DNA of 64,000 nucleotides from Gluconacetobacter diazotrophicus PA1 5 (GTDB taxonomy: Bacteria > Pseudomonadota > Alphaproteobacteria > Acetobacterales > Acetobacteraceae): NCBI RefSeq assembly GCF_000067045.1, contig NC_010125.1, positions 2,656,001-2,720,000 on the forward strand, in the 5' to 3' direction. The stretch's first letter is position 1. Each line of letters starts with the position of its first letter. The notes under the pieces are model-generated. The model ran no database searches and was not told the origin of the DNA. It saw nothing but the letters and a program-made list of their open reading frames with translations. The translations under genes were made by a program, and so were the position numbers. This document shows positions 26,634-37,439 of this stretch, piece by piece.

Positions 26634-28202
26634 CTAGGGGACGCGTACACCCGGCGTACGGGCCGAGGGCGGCAGGTCGCTGTAGAACGCGAACGTGTTC
26701 CGCCCCGCCGCCTTGGCGTAGTACATCGCATGGTCCGCGCACGACATCAGGTGCGTGGGCGTATCGGCGTCGCCCGGCACGGCGGCCACACCGACGCTGG
26801 CGGTCACCGGGTATGAGTCGGACTCGACAGCAAACCCGCAGCGGAACTTTACCAGGAACGACTGAATCAGCATCTGCACCGCGGCGCTGCGCGGCTCGGC
26901 CTGGATCAGGAAGGCGAATTCATCCCCCGACAGGCGCGCAGCGATGCCCGGCGGTTCGTTGCAGGCCTCCGCCGTCTCGGCGGCCGAGGCCACCAGCGCC
27001 TTGGCCACCGCCACCAGCAGGGCATCACCGGTCCGATGGCCGTGCTCGTCATTGACCTGTTTGAAATTGTCCAGGTCGATGAACAGCATGGTCAGCGGGC
27101 GGCCGGTTTCGGCGCTGTCCAGAAAGAACCGTTCCAGCATTTCGTTGAAATAGATCCGGTTGCCGATGCCCGTCACCGAATCCGTCTCGTACAGCCGCCG
27201 GGTCTTGCGCAGCGCCCGCGCCAGTTGCCCGTGCAGCATCCGCACATTCGCCGCCAGCCGCCCGATCTCACCCCGTTCGGGCACATCGATGTCGATCCGG
27301 CGCTTTTCCATGATCGCCGTCACCTGCCGGTCCAGTTCCTCGATCGGTGCGATGATATAGCGCCGCACCAGCAGCATCAGCACACCGACCGACATCACGC
27401 TGAGGACCACGACGAACATCCCGATCACCATCGCGACCCGCGTCAGCTTCGCCCGCATATAGGACCCGGCCGGGGTTACCCGGGCGTACAGCGCGGGTGC
27501 CAGTCGGACGCTGGCGGACAGCCCCCTGCCCGGCACCGGCGGTGTGGCCGACAATTCGACCGGTGCCCCGTACTCGACCGCCAGGGTGTGGCGAATCGTC
27601 TCGAAACGGCTGGGCTTCACAGCGATCTGCAACAGGACGGACTGTTCCGGCAGCATCCCGGAGGAAACCGGGCGATTGCCCCGCGCCTGAACTTCCGCCG
27701 CATCCAGCAGATAGGTCGTGCCGTCCTTTTCCGTCACCAGGCCGGTGCGCGACAGCGCGTTGTCGGTCAGGACGGCGTGCGCGAATGCCGCCTGATGCTC
27801 GCCCAGCGTCTGGAACGGGTCCAGGCCGTTGTCGAAATAGAAGATCTCGCGCCCATCGGACTGGAAGACGCTGCACGACACCTTCGTCCCGTCATTGGGA
27901 ACGAGTGATTGCAGGCTGTCCTGGATTCCGATGGCCAGGACACGGGTCCGGTAGGCCTGATCGGATTCGTTGATGAAGGACATGAAGGCGCTGCTGTTGC
28001 GGATGACGTACAGCAACTGCGCTTCGAGCGACACATAATCGGAATAGGACGTCTTGAGCTGGAACAGTTCCTGCTGCACGCGCGCCTTGTGCAGCAGGAC
28101 CAGTGCGGTACGGTATCCCAGGAACGCCGCCCCGCCGGCCAGGATGTGGCCCAGCAGGACGATCGGCAGCAGGACCGCGAATGCGCGTCTATTGAGCGTC
28201 AT
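26634..28202 (-). CDS. Membrane diguanylate cyclase with periplasmic sensor and HAMP
   Basis: 522 residues. Two helices (about 8-30 and 265-290) bracket a 230-residue periplasmic region, followed by HAMP (PIEELDRQVTAIMEKRR) and a GGDEF domain with the active loop RLSGDEFAFL. SGDEF variants can be active. No RxxD inhibitory site is present and there is no EAL domain. ATG 28202 lies inside the end of the binding-protein gene (14-bp overlap), so the two are co-translated and probably form one signalling unit. Confidence 0.87.
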   Translation of the reverse strand: MTLNRRAFAVLLPIVLLGHILAGGAAFLGYRTALVLLHKARVQQELFQLKTSYSDYVSLEAQLLYVIRNSSAFMSFINESDQAYRTRVLAIGIQDSLQSLVPNDGTKVSCSVFQSDGREIFYFDNGLDPFQTLGEHQAAFAHAVLTDNALSRTGLVTEKDGTTYLLDAAEVQARGNRPVSSGMLPEQSVLLQIAVKPSRFETIRHTLAVEYGAPVELSATPPVPGRGLSASVRLAPALYARVTPAGSYMRAKLTRVAMVIGMFVVVLSVMSVGVLMLLVRRYIIAPIEELDRQVTAIMEKRRIDIDVPERGEIGRLAANVRMLHGQLARALRKTRRLYETDSVTGIGNRIYFNEMLERFFLDSAETGRPLTMLFIDLDNFKQVNDEHGHRTGDALLVAVAKALVASAAETAEACNEPPGIAARLSGDEFAFLIQAEPRSAAVQMLIQSFLVKFRCGFAVESDSYPVTASVGVAAVPGDADTPTHLMSCADHAMYYAKAAGRNTFAFYSDLPPSARTPGVRVP

Positions 28203-29304
28203 GGATCGCAATCAGGGCGCCGAGAATCCGCCTCCGCAACGCCAGGCTGTCGGTCGGCACGGGCTTGCGATAGATGATGGGGTAGGATTGGGGCGGATAG
28301 ATCTGGGGATCATCGCGGACCGCGCGGGGCAGCATCGCCTCGGCGCGCGGATTCGGTGTCGGCTGGTGCAGGAAGATCGCATCCCGGACCGCATTGTCCG
28401 GCCTGACCAGGAAGCGGATGAACTTCTCCGCCAGGTCGGGACGGGAGGTCCGGCTGAGCACAGCCAGGCAGTCGACCCATACCATCACCCCTTCACGCGG
28501 CGTGACGAACCGCCAGGGCTGGGTCTGGTCCGTCGTCATGTTCAGGGTCTTCTCGTCCCCCGTTCCCCCCAGTCCGATATCGATCAGGTCATGCACGCTG
28601 CGTTCCTGCTGCGCGGTGACGGGCAATCCATAGATCAGGACGGCCGGCGCCTGGGCGCGCAGCAGGTCGAACGCGCGGCGCAGGTCCTGGGGATCGCCGC
28701 TGTTCATCGGACGCCCCAGATAATTCAGGGCGGCAGCCAGCAGTTCCTCCTGATCATCGGGCATCGCGATATGTCCCACCAGCGCCGGGGCGGGCTTCAG
28801 CAGGTCGCCCCACGAACTGGGCGGCACCTTCAGCCGGTCGGCGCGGTAGACGATGCCGGTATTCCCCCAGCTATAGGGCACGCCGTAACGGCCGCACATC
28901 GCGCGCCACCGCCCTTCGCTCTGCTCCTCCGGCGGCAGGGGGAAGCGGGACTGGTCGAGCAGGAGCCCGCGTTCGCCGAACGCCTGGACGTGGGCGCTGT
29001 CGATTACCGCCAGGTCGATCGGCGCATTCACGTTCGCGACCATCAGGTCGCGCCGGTCCCCACTGTCGAAGATGATCTGGTTGATGTCGATGCCGGTCAT
29101 GTCGGTCCACGACTTGACCACTTCGGGACTGACGCCCGATTCCCAGACCAGGAAATTCAACGGTGCCGCCGATGATGCCTGGCAGCCGAAAACGATCAGG
29201 ATCGCAGGCAGGATGATTCGGAAACCGGGACAGGCGCGCGCAATTCCCGTTCTGCCAGGCCGTCGCGATGTCCACTGCCGCATGCCGGAAAACAGCCCCT
29301 CCAT
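28189..29304 (-). CDS. PotD-like periplasmic solute-binding protein
   Basis: About 370 residues with an N-terminal signal (FRIILPAILIVFGCQASSAA). The mature part starts PLNFLVWESGVSPEVVKSW and includes PYSWGNTGIVYRADRL, typical of polyamine-binding PotD/PotF proteins. No ABC permease or ATPase is adjacent; instead it overlaps a membrane GGDEF gene. This is the arrangement of NspS-MbaA in Vibrio cholerae, where a PotD-like protein reports polyamines to a c-di-GMP enzyme. Starts at 29304 and 29283 are both plausible. Confidence 0.8.
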   Translation of the reverse strand: MEGLFSGMRQWTSRRPGRTGIARACPGFRIILPAILIVFGCQASSAAPLNFLVWESGVSPEVVKSWTDMTGIDINQIIFDSGDRRDLMVANVNAPIDLAVIDSAHVQAFGERGLLLDQSRFPLPPEEQSEGRWRAMCGRYGVPYSWGNTGIVYRADRLKVPPSSWGDLLKPAPALVGHIAMPDDQEELLAAALNYLGRPMNSGDPQDLRRAFDLLRAQAPAVLIYGLPVTAQQERSVHDLIDIGLGGTGDEKTLNMTTDQTQPWRFVTPREGVMVWVDCLAVLSRTSRPDLAEKFIRFLVRPDNAVRDAIFLHQPTPNPRAEAMLPRAVRDDPQIYPPQSYPIIYRKPVPTDSLALRRRILGALIAIHDAQ

Positions 29305-29694
29305 TCCGGCCAACCCTTTGTCCCAATAGCGGCGACAGGCCGTCGCGCGAGTATAGTGCAAGACTCCTGGACGATATGACCGACCCCGCCCATCCACTTT
29401 GACGTTATTACGCATTCCCAGTCCATGATCAACCGCCGGCCCATGATCAGGCCGATTCTCTGATCGGAAAGACAGTATTGATTTTTCCCGTCATAAGTTC
29501 CACGCGACTCTAACCGGGTAACACGGAACTGATTACGATCCTCAATCGATCTCGGCCATCGCCTTTCGCCGGGCCTCCGCGCCCTGTTCGTCGGCTCCGG
29601 CCCTCCGTTTCCCGGTCCCCTGCTTCCCGCTGCCGTCCTTTCCAGTTTCCAACGGTTTGGATAGCCTGCCCTTCTGTCCAGCGAAGGCCCGACC
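29305..29694. other. Intergenic region, pyrimidine-rich near the P450 gene
   Basis: Divergent spacer between the PotD-like gene and the P450. About 29560-29655 is strongly C/T-rich on the plus strand. No gene, RNA or clear operator is seen. Confidence 0.35.
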
Positions 29695-31047
29695 GTGCTC
29701 GAATCCTCTCCTCTGATCCCGCCCATGCCGCCCATGCTTGCGGACCGGGCCGGCGGCCTGGGCGTGCTGGCGGCATTGCGGCGCAACGGCTATTCTGCCT
29801 TTCCGCGCCGCTGCTTCGACCAGTCGGTGGTCAGCCTGCGCGCCCTGGGCCGGCCGCTGGTCCTGGCCGCGGGACCTGATTCCGTCCAGAACATCCTGGT
29901 GACCCAGGCGGGGGGATACCGGCGCCTGCGCGTCGGCCAGCGGGTACTGAGCCCGATCGTCGGGCGCGGCCTGCTGGTCAGCGAGGGCGAGACCTGGCGG
30001 CGGCAGCGCCGCGCCATGGCGCCGGCCTTCACCCCGCGCGGCGTGCCCGTCCTGGCCGGGCATATCGCCGCCTGCGCCGACCGCGCCTGCCGGGCGCTGG
30101 AGCCCGACCGCCCGGTCGACCTGTTTTCCACCATGCGGCGCCTGGCGCTGGACGTGGCGGCGGTTTCGATGTTCTCGCTGGATATCGGGTCCTTCGACCG
30201 TCCATTGCGCGATTCCGTCACCCGCTTCATGACCGGCATCGGCACGCCGCGCCCCGGCGATTTCCTGCTGCCGCCCGGCATGCCCACGCTGCTGGGCTGG
30301 CGGCGGCGGCGCTTTCGCCGGCGCTGGGTCGCCCTGATCGGGCAGATCATCGCGGCCCGCCAGGCCCTGGGCCCCACCGACGCCCCGCGCGACCTGTTCG
30401 ACCTGATGCAGGCCGCCTTCGGCGCGGAGGGCGGCGGCACGACGTCCGAACTGATCGACGAAGTCGCGACCATGATCGTCGCGGGGCACGAGACCACGGC
30501 CTCGGTCCTGTTCTGGGCGTGCCTGCTGCTGGCGCAGTCGCCCCGCTGGCAGGACGAAGTGGCGCGAGAGGTCCGCGACATGGACCTGTCCCCCGCCGGC
30601 GCGGCCACGACGCTGCCCGCGCTGCATGTCACCACCGCCGTCGTGCGCGAAACGCTGCGCCTGTACCCGCCCGCGTTCATGAGCGGCCGCGAAAGCGTCG
30701 ACGAGGCCGACCTGTGCGGTCACACGGTGCCGAAGGGGGCGATGGTCCTGCTGCCCTTCTGGATGCTGCATCGCAATCCCGCGCTGTGGGACAACCCCGG
30801 CTGCTTCGACCCCGCGCGTTTCCTGGACCGGCCGGACCCGCCGCGCTTCGCGTTCCTGCCGTTCGGGGCCGGCCCGCATGTGTGCATCGGCGCGCAACTG
30901 GCAATGACCGAAGCGGTGCTGGTGCTGGCGCGCGTGGTGCAGGATGTCTCGCTGGCCCTGGTGGACCACGCTCCCGTCCTGCCGGTCGGCGTGCTGTCGA
31001 CGCGGCCCAGCTACGCCCCCGCCTTTCGCCTGACGCGCCGGGCGTAA
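29695..31047 (+). CDS. Cytochrome P450
   Basis: 450 residues from a GTG start. All P450 hallmarks are visible: AGHETTAS (I-helix oxygen site), ETLR (ExxR, K-helix), and the haem loop FLPFGAGPHVCIGAQLA with its cysteine ligand. No membrane anchor is visible. No ferredoxin or reductase gene is next to it. Substrate unknown. The neighbouring convergent ABM monooxygenase-like gene may be coincidental. Confidence 0.93.
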   Translation: MLESSPLIPPMPPMLADRAGGLGVLAALRRNGYSAFPRRCFDQSVVSLRALGRPLVLAAGPDSVQNILVTQAGGYRRLRVGQRVLSPIVGRGLLVSEGETWRRQRRAMAPAFTPRGVPVLAGHIAACADRACRALEPDRPVDLFSTMRRLALDVAAVSMFSLDIGSFDRPLRDSVTRFMTGIGTPRPGDFLLPPGMPTLLGWRRRRFRRRWVALIGQIIAARQALGPTDAPRDLFDLMQAAFGAEGGGTTSELIDEVATMIVAGHETTASVLFWACLLLAQSPRWQDEVAREVRDMDLSPAGAATTLPALHVTTAVVRETLRLYPPAFMSGRESVDEADLCGHTVPKGAMVLLPFWMLHRNPALWDNPGCFDPARFLDRPDPPRFAFLPFGAGPHVCIGAQLAMTEAVLVLARVVQDVSLALVDHAPVLPVGVLSTRPSYAPAFRLTRRA

Positions 31048-31084
31048 AGGCCGCTACGGCCGCCTGGGGGCAGCGGCGGTGGCG

Positions 31085-31375
31085 TCAGGCAACCCGGTCC
31101 AGGAACACGACGGTCGATGCCCCGCCTTCGACCATGGTCGTAATGGCCGCGTTGAAACGCCGCCCGTGCTCCATGCCGATATGCGCCTCGAACGCCGCCT
31201 GGTCGCGATAGGTCTCCTCGACATGAAAGGCGGCGGGATCGTTTTCCAGCCGATAGACGACGAAGCGCAGGCAGCCGGGCTCGGCCCGGACCTGTCCCGC
31301 CAGGTCGCGCAGCAGGGCCGCGACGGCGTCCTCCTGCCCCGGCAGCGCGCGCATGGTGGCGTAGAGTGTCTTTTC
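31085..31375 (-). CDS. Antibiotic biosynthesis monooxygenase (ABM) domain protein
   Basis: 96 residues of a single dimeric alpha/beta ABM fold: LYATMRALPGQEDAVAALL, then CLRFVVYRLENDP and FHVEETYRDQAAFEAH. YgiN-like members act on quinones or are uncharacterised. ATG 31375 is preferred over two upstream in-frame starts because GGAG lies six bases before it. It sits just after the cytochrome oxidase operon on the same strand. Confidence 0.82.
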   Translation of the reverse strand, partial: EKTLYATMRALPGQEDAVAALLRDLAGQVRAEPGCLRFVVYRLENDPAAFHVEETYRDQAAFEAHIGMEHGRRFNAAITTMVEGGASTVVFLDRVA

Positions 31376-31397
31376 CATCCGGCTCTCCATCAGGTCT

Positions 31398-31679
31398 TTA
31401 TCCCGTAATGTTAACATCATGCACCAGTACGGTCGTCCGGGTAAAACTGTCCAGGCTGCCCAGGGCCAGCAGGATCGTCAGCCAGAACAGGCCGCCCAGC
31501 GCGAAGATGACCGCCAGCTTCGGTGCATGCAGGATCTGCATGAAGCCCAGCACGATGACCAGTACCATCAGGATGGCCAGCACGGACACGGCGATCCCGA
31601 TTCCCGCCCGCGCGGCCGCCAGTTCCGCCACCAGCAGCAGGACCAGCATTCCCCAATATATCGCGATGCGCGTCATCAT
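31398..31679 (-). CDS. Cytochrome c oxidase subunit IV-like protein
   Basis: 93 residues with three membrane helices, the form of the bacterial prokaryotic subunit IV (CtaF/CyoD-like). ATG 31679 overlaps the subunit III stop by ATGA. Last gene of the act-sco-cox operon. The sequence is weakly conserved, so the call rests on size, helices and position. Confidence 0.75.
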   Translation of the reverse strand: MMTRIAIYWGMLVLLLVAELAAARAGIGIAVSVLAILMVLVIVLGFMQILHAPKLAVIFALGGLFWLTILLALGSLDSFTRTTVLVHDVNITG

Positions 31680-32315
31680 GCCCGCCCGATCAGATAGAGC
31701 AACGGGAACAGCAGCATCCAGATCAGGTCGACGAAGCTCCAGTACAGGCCCACGACGTCGACCGGCGTGTTCCATGCGGGACTGAACGCCTGTCGATGGG
31801 CCTTGCGGCAGATCCACAGGATCAGCCCGATTCCGACCACCATGTGCATGCCGTGCAGGAAGGTCGCCAGGAAGTAGAAGCTGTAGAACAGTTCGGCGCC
31901 CCCGAAATCCGGGCCATGAAGGGCGAAATGCGGCCCGGGAAACAGGTTTTCACCAAATTCCTGTCCCCATTCGATCCCCTTCAGGGCCAGGAATGCCAGG
32001 CCCAGCGCCGCCGCGCCGAGTCCGGCCCGGACCACGCGGCGGTTGTCGCCACGCCTTGCCGCCTCGACCGCCATCGTAAAGACGGCGCTGCTGGTGATCA
32101 GGATCAGGGTGTTGACCGCCCCGATCGCCAGGTTCGTGTGGCGCACGCCCAGGGCCCATCCGCCGGCCCGGGTGTGCGAATAGATCAGGCAGACCAGGAA
32201 CAGGCCACCGAACAGCAGCGCCTCGCTGGCCAGGAACAGCCACATGCCGGCAAGCGCGCTTTCGTCGCGATGCAGGGGCGTCTCGTAAGGGGAATGGTGG
32301 TCGAGCGTCGAACCG

Positions 32316-32323
<8 letters not shown>
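31676..32323 (-). CDS. coxC: Cytochrome c oxidase subunit III
   Basis: 215 residues, with five or more membrane helices ([48 protein letters not shown]). The helix set and the Glu in SSEALLF-type helix match heme-copper oxidase subunit III. It overlaps the end of coxA by eight bases and the next gene by four. The prophage separates it from the upstream part of the operon, so expression from the original promoter is probably lost. Confidence 0.93.
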
Positions 32324-33938
<1,615 letters not shown>

Positions 33939-33942
33939 CGCG

Positions 33943-34908
33943 TCAATTCCCTGCAACTGGAGGAAGGGCGGGCGAGAGGGTCTGCAGGTAGGCGACCAGC
34001 GCGGCCAGGTCGTCCTCGGCCAGGACGCCGCGAAAGGACGGCATTTCGGTCGCGAAGGCGGCAGCCTGCCTGCGCGGCGGATCAAGGATGGAATCATGCA
34101 GGAACGCGGCATCGGCCATGATCGCGCGGCCGTCCGCCAGCGTCACCCGGCTGCCGTACAGCCCGACCATCGACGGCGCCCGGCTGGTATCCGCCGCATC
34201 CGGGGCATAGCGGCTGGAGGCATGGCAGCCGCTGCAGCCGCTGCGGATGAACAGGGCCTCGCCCGTCATCGCCAGGCTGCCGCTGGCCGGCGTGCCGTTC
34301 AGCCAGCCGGCATAATCCGCGGCGCTCAGGACCGTCACCGTGCCGGTCATGCGGGAATGGGCCAGGCCGCAGAACTGGGTGCAGTAAAGGCGGAACGATC
34401 CGGTCTGCGTTGCCGTGAACCACAGGCTCTGATACCGGCCGGGCAGCACGTCGTGCTTGATCCGCAGCGCCGGGATCGAAAAATCGTGGATCACGTCTTC
34501 CGATGTCAAAAGCAACTGCACCGGCCGGCCCACCGGCACATGCAGCGCGTTGATTTCGCGCTGGCCGCCCGGATACTGGATCTTCCACATCCATTGCTTG
34601 CCGGTGACATAGACCTGGATCGCCCCGGCCGGGGGGCGGAAGGCCACGACGTAAAGCTGCGTGGCCCACAGGAACAGGCCGAAGAAGATCACCAGCGTCG
34701 CCGAGGTCCAGGAAATCTCGAACCACCAGCTTTTATGTTCCGCGATGGCCCGGACGATATCCGTCGTGCGGCCGGCACGGAAACGCAGCACGTTCAGCAG
34801 CATCAGCCCGAACACCAGCCCCAGCACCGCCAGGCTGATGAGCACCAGTCCGGCCAGCAGGATATCGATCCGCATGGCGTGGGACGAGGCTTCGGGCAGC
34901 CAGGTCAT
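33943..34908 (-). CDS. coxB: Cytochrome c oxidase subunit II with fused cytochrome c
   Basis: 321 residues: two N-terminal helices, then the Cu_A cupredoxin domain ([23 protein letters not shown] holding Cys, Cys, His, Met), then a C-terminal class I cytochrome c domain with CSGCH and a distal Met in TEMPSFRG. This is a caa3-type arrangement. The ATG is preceded by GGAGGG and overlaps the broken sco stop codon by four bases, so it was once translationally coupled to SCO. It is now the first intact cox gene after the prophage. Confidence 0.95.
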   Translation of the reverse strand: MTWLPEASSHAMRIDILLAGLVLISLAVLGLVFGLMLLNVLRFRAGRTTDIVRAIAEHKSWWFEISWTSATLVIFFGLFLWATQLYVVAFRPPAGAIQVYVTGKQWMWKIQYPGGQREINALHVPVGRPVQLLLTSEDVIHDFSIPALRIKHDVLPGRYQSLWFTATQTGSFRLYCTQFCGLAHSRMTGTVTVLSAADYAGWLNGTPASGSLAMTGEALFIRSGCSGCHASSRYAPDAADTSRAPSMVGLYGSRVTLADGRAIMADAAFLHDSILDPPRRQAAAFATEMPSFRGVLAEDDLAALVAYLQTLSPALPPVAGN

Positions 34909-34995
34909 CGCGCCCTCCGCCAATGGGCCATGCCCAGCAGGGTGGCCAGGGTCAGTACCGTCATCAGCGCGCCCAGCCGCAGCAGCTTGCGGACC
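34905..34995 (-). pseudogene. SCO copper chaperone, C-terminal fragment
   Basis: Thirty codons encode the final membrane helix and basic tail (LRLGALMTVLTLATLLGMAH, then WRRAR), ending in an ATGA overlap with coxB. The frame continues exactly from the SCO fragment ending at 48305 if the prophage and one copy of GCCAG are removed. On its own the fragment has no start. Confidence 0.92.
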
Positions 34996-35000
34996 GCCAG
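34996..35000 (-). repeat. Left copy of prophage target duplication GCCAG
   Basis: Five bases immediately outside the TG end of the prophage, identical to 48305-48309. Mu-type transposition makes 5-bp duplications. Confidence 0.95.
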
Positions 35001-35007
35001 TGTAACC

Positions 35008-35196
35008 GGACACTAGGATTGGAACATCCGGGGATGTGGGATGTGGTGGGATATGCGGGGATGTCGTGGGATGAAAATCGGCGGTCGCGCGGTGGGTGTG
35101 GGGATTGCAAGGGGGGTGTGAGACCCCGGGTGGCGCGGACAGCAGATTTGGAACTTGGGGTGGATTCACCCTGCCGGCGGACGGTTGGATTGGAAC
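35008..35196 (+). repeat. Left-end transposase-binding-site repeats L1, L2, L3
   Basis: Three 18-bp copies of a GGAC-N9-TGGAAC-type repeat lie at 35008-35025, 35137-35154 and 35179-35196, all in direct orientation. The last seven positions, TTGGAAC, are identical in all three. Distances from the end (8, 137, 179) resemble Mu L1-L3 (about 6, 111, 151). By analogy these are MuA-like binding sites. Confidence 0.85.
35031..35073 (+). repeat. Helically phased GGGATGT repeat array between L1 and L2
   Basis: Copies start at 35031, 35038, 35048, 35058 and 35068: GGGATGT, GGGATGT, GGGATAT, GGGATGT and GGGATG. The last four are exactly 10 bp apart, one helical turn. In Mu this interval is where HU bends the left end. 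The array may position a DNA-bending protein; its G runs might also fold. Confidence 0.75.
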
Positions 35197-35244
35197 TGTC
35201 GGTGCCGGGCGCTCAGGGGGCTCTCAGCGGGTCGTAATCGGTTC

Positions 35245-35593
35245 TTAGGGCATCTCATGGAAGAGCATTTTGACCTTCCCGACGATGCAGAGCTGGTCGG
35301 ATCGCTCGGCCTCGCCCCAGCACACATTCTCCAGCGGCACCTCGTCCGGCGGGTATATCGTGTTGTCGCTGGAGATGCGAATGCTGCCGTCGGCGCGCAG
35401 GGAGAGGCGCTTCACGAGCAGCTGGCCATTGAGGACCATGACGTAGACGCCGGACAAACTGTTTGATCGTCTAGTATCGATAACCAGACCGTCTTCACTA
35501 TTGATCGTCGGAACCATGCTGTCGCCGTTGGCGTGGATAATAATGGCGTCGCTGGGATGCACATTCGCCATATCAAGTATGGCTTTGAAAATC
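35245..35593 (-). pseudogene. Phage repressor, C-terminal (LexA/S24) part
   Basis: Carries the S24 self-cleavage domain: the serine in ANGDSMVPTI and the lysine in LLVKRLSL, ending at the leftmost stop of the phage early region. It is separated from its DNA-binding half by an IS481-like element. Joining across one copy of GAAAATC gives KIFKAILDMAN in frame. Confidence 0.88.
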
Positions 35594-36822
35594 TGTAGAA
35601 GTCTCGACTAAATCTGACGGATGGTGTCTGCTGAAGCTCAACCAGGGCTGCGGCGGGGGCGGAGTGGCCGGGCGACGCAGCCCCCGCCGCAGCCATCGGA
35701 GGATATCCTCATGACCCGTGACCAGAAGATCATCCGCGCCAAAGTTGGCCTGCTGGAACTATCGAAGCAACTGGGCAACGTCTCCCAGGCCTGCAAGATG
35801 ATGGGGTATTCGCGCGACAGCTTCTACCGCTTCAAGGAGCTCTACGACAAAGGCGGCGAAATCGCGCTCCAGGAACTCTCCCGCCGCAAACCCTTGCTGA
35901 AAAACCGCGTCGAGCCGGCGGTTGAGGAAGCAGTGGTCGCGATCGCCATCGAACAACCGGCCTGGGGCCAGGCCCGCGTGGCCAACGAACTGCTCAAGCG
36001 CGGCGTCACCGTCTCTCCTTTCGGGGTGCGCAGCATCTGGCTGCGCCACGACCTCGCTACCATGAAGCTCCGCCTCAAGGCGCTCGAAGCCAAGATGGCC
36101 CAGGAACGGCTGATCCTCACCGAAAGCCAGCTTGCGGCCCTGGAGAAGGCCAAGGCCGACAAGGAGGCCTGGGGCGAGTTCGAGACCGAATGTCCCGGCT
36201 ATTGCGGCGCTCAGGATACCTTCTATGTCGGCACCCTGAAGGGCGTCGGTCGCGTCTACCAGCAGACCTTCGTCGATACCTACAGCAAGGTCGGCTTCGC
36301 CAAGCTCTATGACCGCAAGACCCCGGTTACCGCTGCCGACCTGCTCAACGACCGCGTCATCCCCTTCTTCGAGCTGCACGATCTCCCGCTCCAGCGCGTG
36401 CTGACCGACCGGGGCACCGAATTCTGCGGCTCTCATGACCGCCATGAATACGAACTCTATCTGGCGGTGGAGAACATCGACCATACCCGCACCAAGGCGC
36501 GCAGCCCGCAGACCAACGGCATCGTCGAGCGCTTCCACAAGACCATGCTCGACGAGTTCTATCGTGTCACTTTTCGCCGCAAGATCTACGACAGCATCCA
36601 CGAACTCCAGGCAGACCTCGACGAATGGATGGATGACTTCAACCGCAATCGCACCCACCAGGGACGATACTGCTTCGGCAAAACCCCGATGCAAACCTTC
36701 CTTGACGCAGCCCACCACGCCCGCGAAAAAGATATCGGGCGCCACGTCGAACACCACATGAACGCGTAGCATCCACGCCGGCCACTTCAAGCCGTCCGTC
36801 AGATAAAGTGCAAACTTCTACA
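35594..36822. mobile_element. IS481-like element in the phage repressor gene
   Basis: 1229 bp with imperfect inverted ends starting TGTAGAAGT (35594 and complement at 36822) and sharing CTGACGGA further in. A 7-bp direct repeat GAAAATC flanks it (35587-35593, 36823-36829). It holds one intact transposase gene. Confidence 0.9.
35711..36769 (+). CDS. IS481-like transposase
   Basis: 352 residues from ATG 35711, preceded by GGAGG. The N-terminal helix-turn-helix is [20 protein letters not shown]. The rve core shows the second Asp in [12 protein letters not shown] and the catalytic Glu in [12 protein letters not shown], with a conserved [10 protein letters not shown] before it. A charged helical insert (residues 115-155) is typical of this subgroup. 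Unlike the IS481 at 23749, this element ends within itself. Confidence 0.9.
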   Translation: MTRDQKIIRAKVGLLELSKQLGNVSQACKMMGYSRDSFYRFKELYDKGGEIALQELSRRKPLLKNRVEPAVEEAVVAIAIEQPAWGQARVANELLKRGVTVSPFGVRSIWLRHDLATMKLRLKALEAKMAQERLILTESQLAALEKAKADKEAWGEFETECPGYCGAQDTFYVGTLKGVGRVYQQTFVDTYSKVGFAKLYDRKTPVTAADLLNDRVIPFFELHDLPLQRVLTDRGTEFCGSHDRHEYELYLAVENIDHTRTKARSPQTNGIVERFHKTMLDEFYRVTFRRKIYDSIHELQADLDEWMDDFNRNRTHQGRYCFGKTPMQTFLDAAHHAREKDIGRHVEHHMNA

Positions 36823-37236
36823 GAAAATCTTAATTATAACTGGCTTTGGTCTCTCATCATTGAGAAGCCCGAACCCCGCCGAAGCGCGAACATCGTAATA
36901 CCTTACATCAACAAGGTTCTGGTTTGCTGGAATGAAGGCTTCGTGCGCGGGCCCTGCCTGCTGGGCGTTGCTGATCTCCATAGGCCCGACTCCCTCTGCT
37001 AGCCATTCCAGAGAGACGCCGCAGGCTTTTGCCAGCGCGATCATCGTTCCCGCCTTCATCTCCCGTCCGGCGAGGTAGTTGTTGAGTGTCCCAAATGGGA
37101 TTCCAGCACGAGCGGCTACCTGGGTGTTTCCTCCAGCCAGCCTGACAGCCTCCCTCAAGCGTTCGGCTCGCTCTGCGGTGCCAAACTTGTCCGCGTCGGG
37201 GTCGGAATTCCGTTCAGCGATACTGTCCCGGCTCAT
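36823..37236 (-). pseudogene. Phage repressor, N-terminal (HTH) part
   Basis: An XRE-type helix-turn-helix (NTQVAARAGIPFGTLNNYLAG) is followed by ACGVSLEWLAEGVGP and the start of a linker to the S24 domain. ATG 37236 is chosen because the alternative at 37287 abuts a 15-bp palindrome that is a better operator. The IS481-like insertion removes the S24 half and adds seven IS-coded residues before a stop. Confidence 0.85.
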
Positions 37237-37288
37237 ATTCTCAATTCTGCCTTTTAAGTCAGTGTGTTGTCTCAAATTTGCCAACATT

Positions 37289-37303
37289 ACCTAAAATTTA
37301 GGT
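37289..37303. promoter_or_regulatory. Palindrome ACCTAAA-A-TTTAGGT, candidate phage operator
   Basis: A perfect 7-bp dyad around one base between the repressor gene and the ner-like gene, the place of the operators in Mu-like phages. Flanking strings CAACATTACC and CGAACATAACC (near 37282 and 37332) may be further half-sites. Confidence 0.5.
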
Positions 37304-37439
37304 TCGGAATGTTCTGTTTGGCTTTCCAAATGGCGAACATAACCATATCCTCTGGCCTATGGATCAGACCGTTACATCTGATCCGTGGGTGAAAATAAAG
37401 GCCGGTTGGCGCCGGCCTGGTTCGAACGAGGGGCGCAAT

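Noticed and set aside
33943-35169. Longer start for CoxB reaching into the prophage
   Set aside because: The extra 87 residues come from sco and phage-end DNA; the real ATG at 34908 has GGAGGG and the ATGA overlap.
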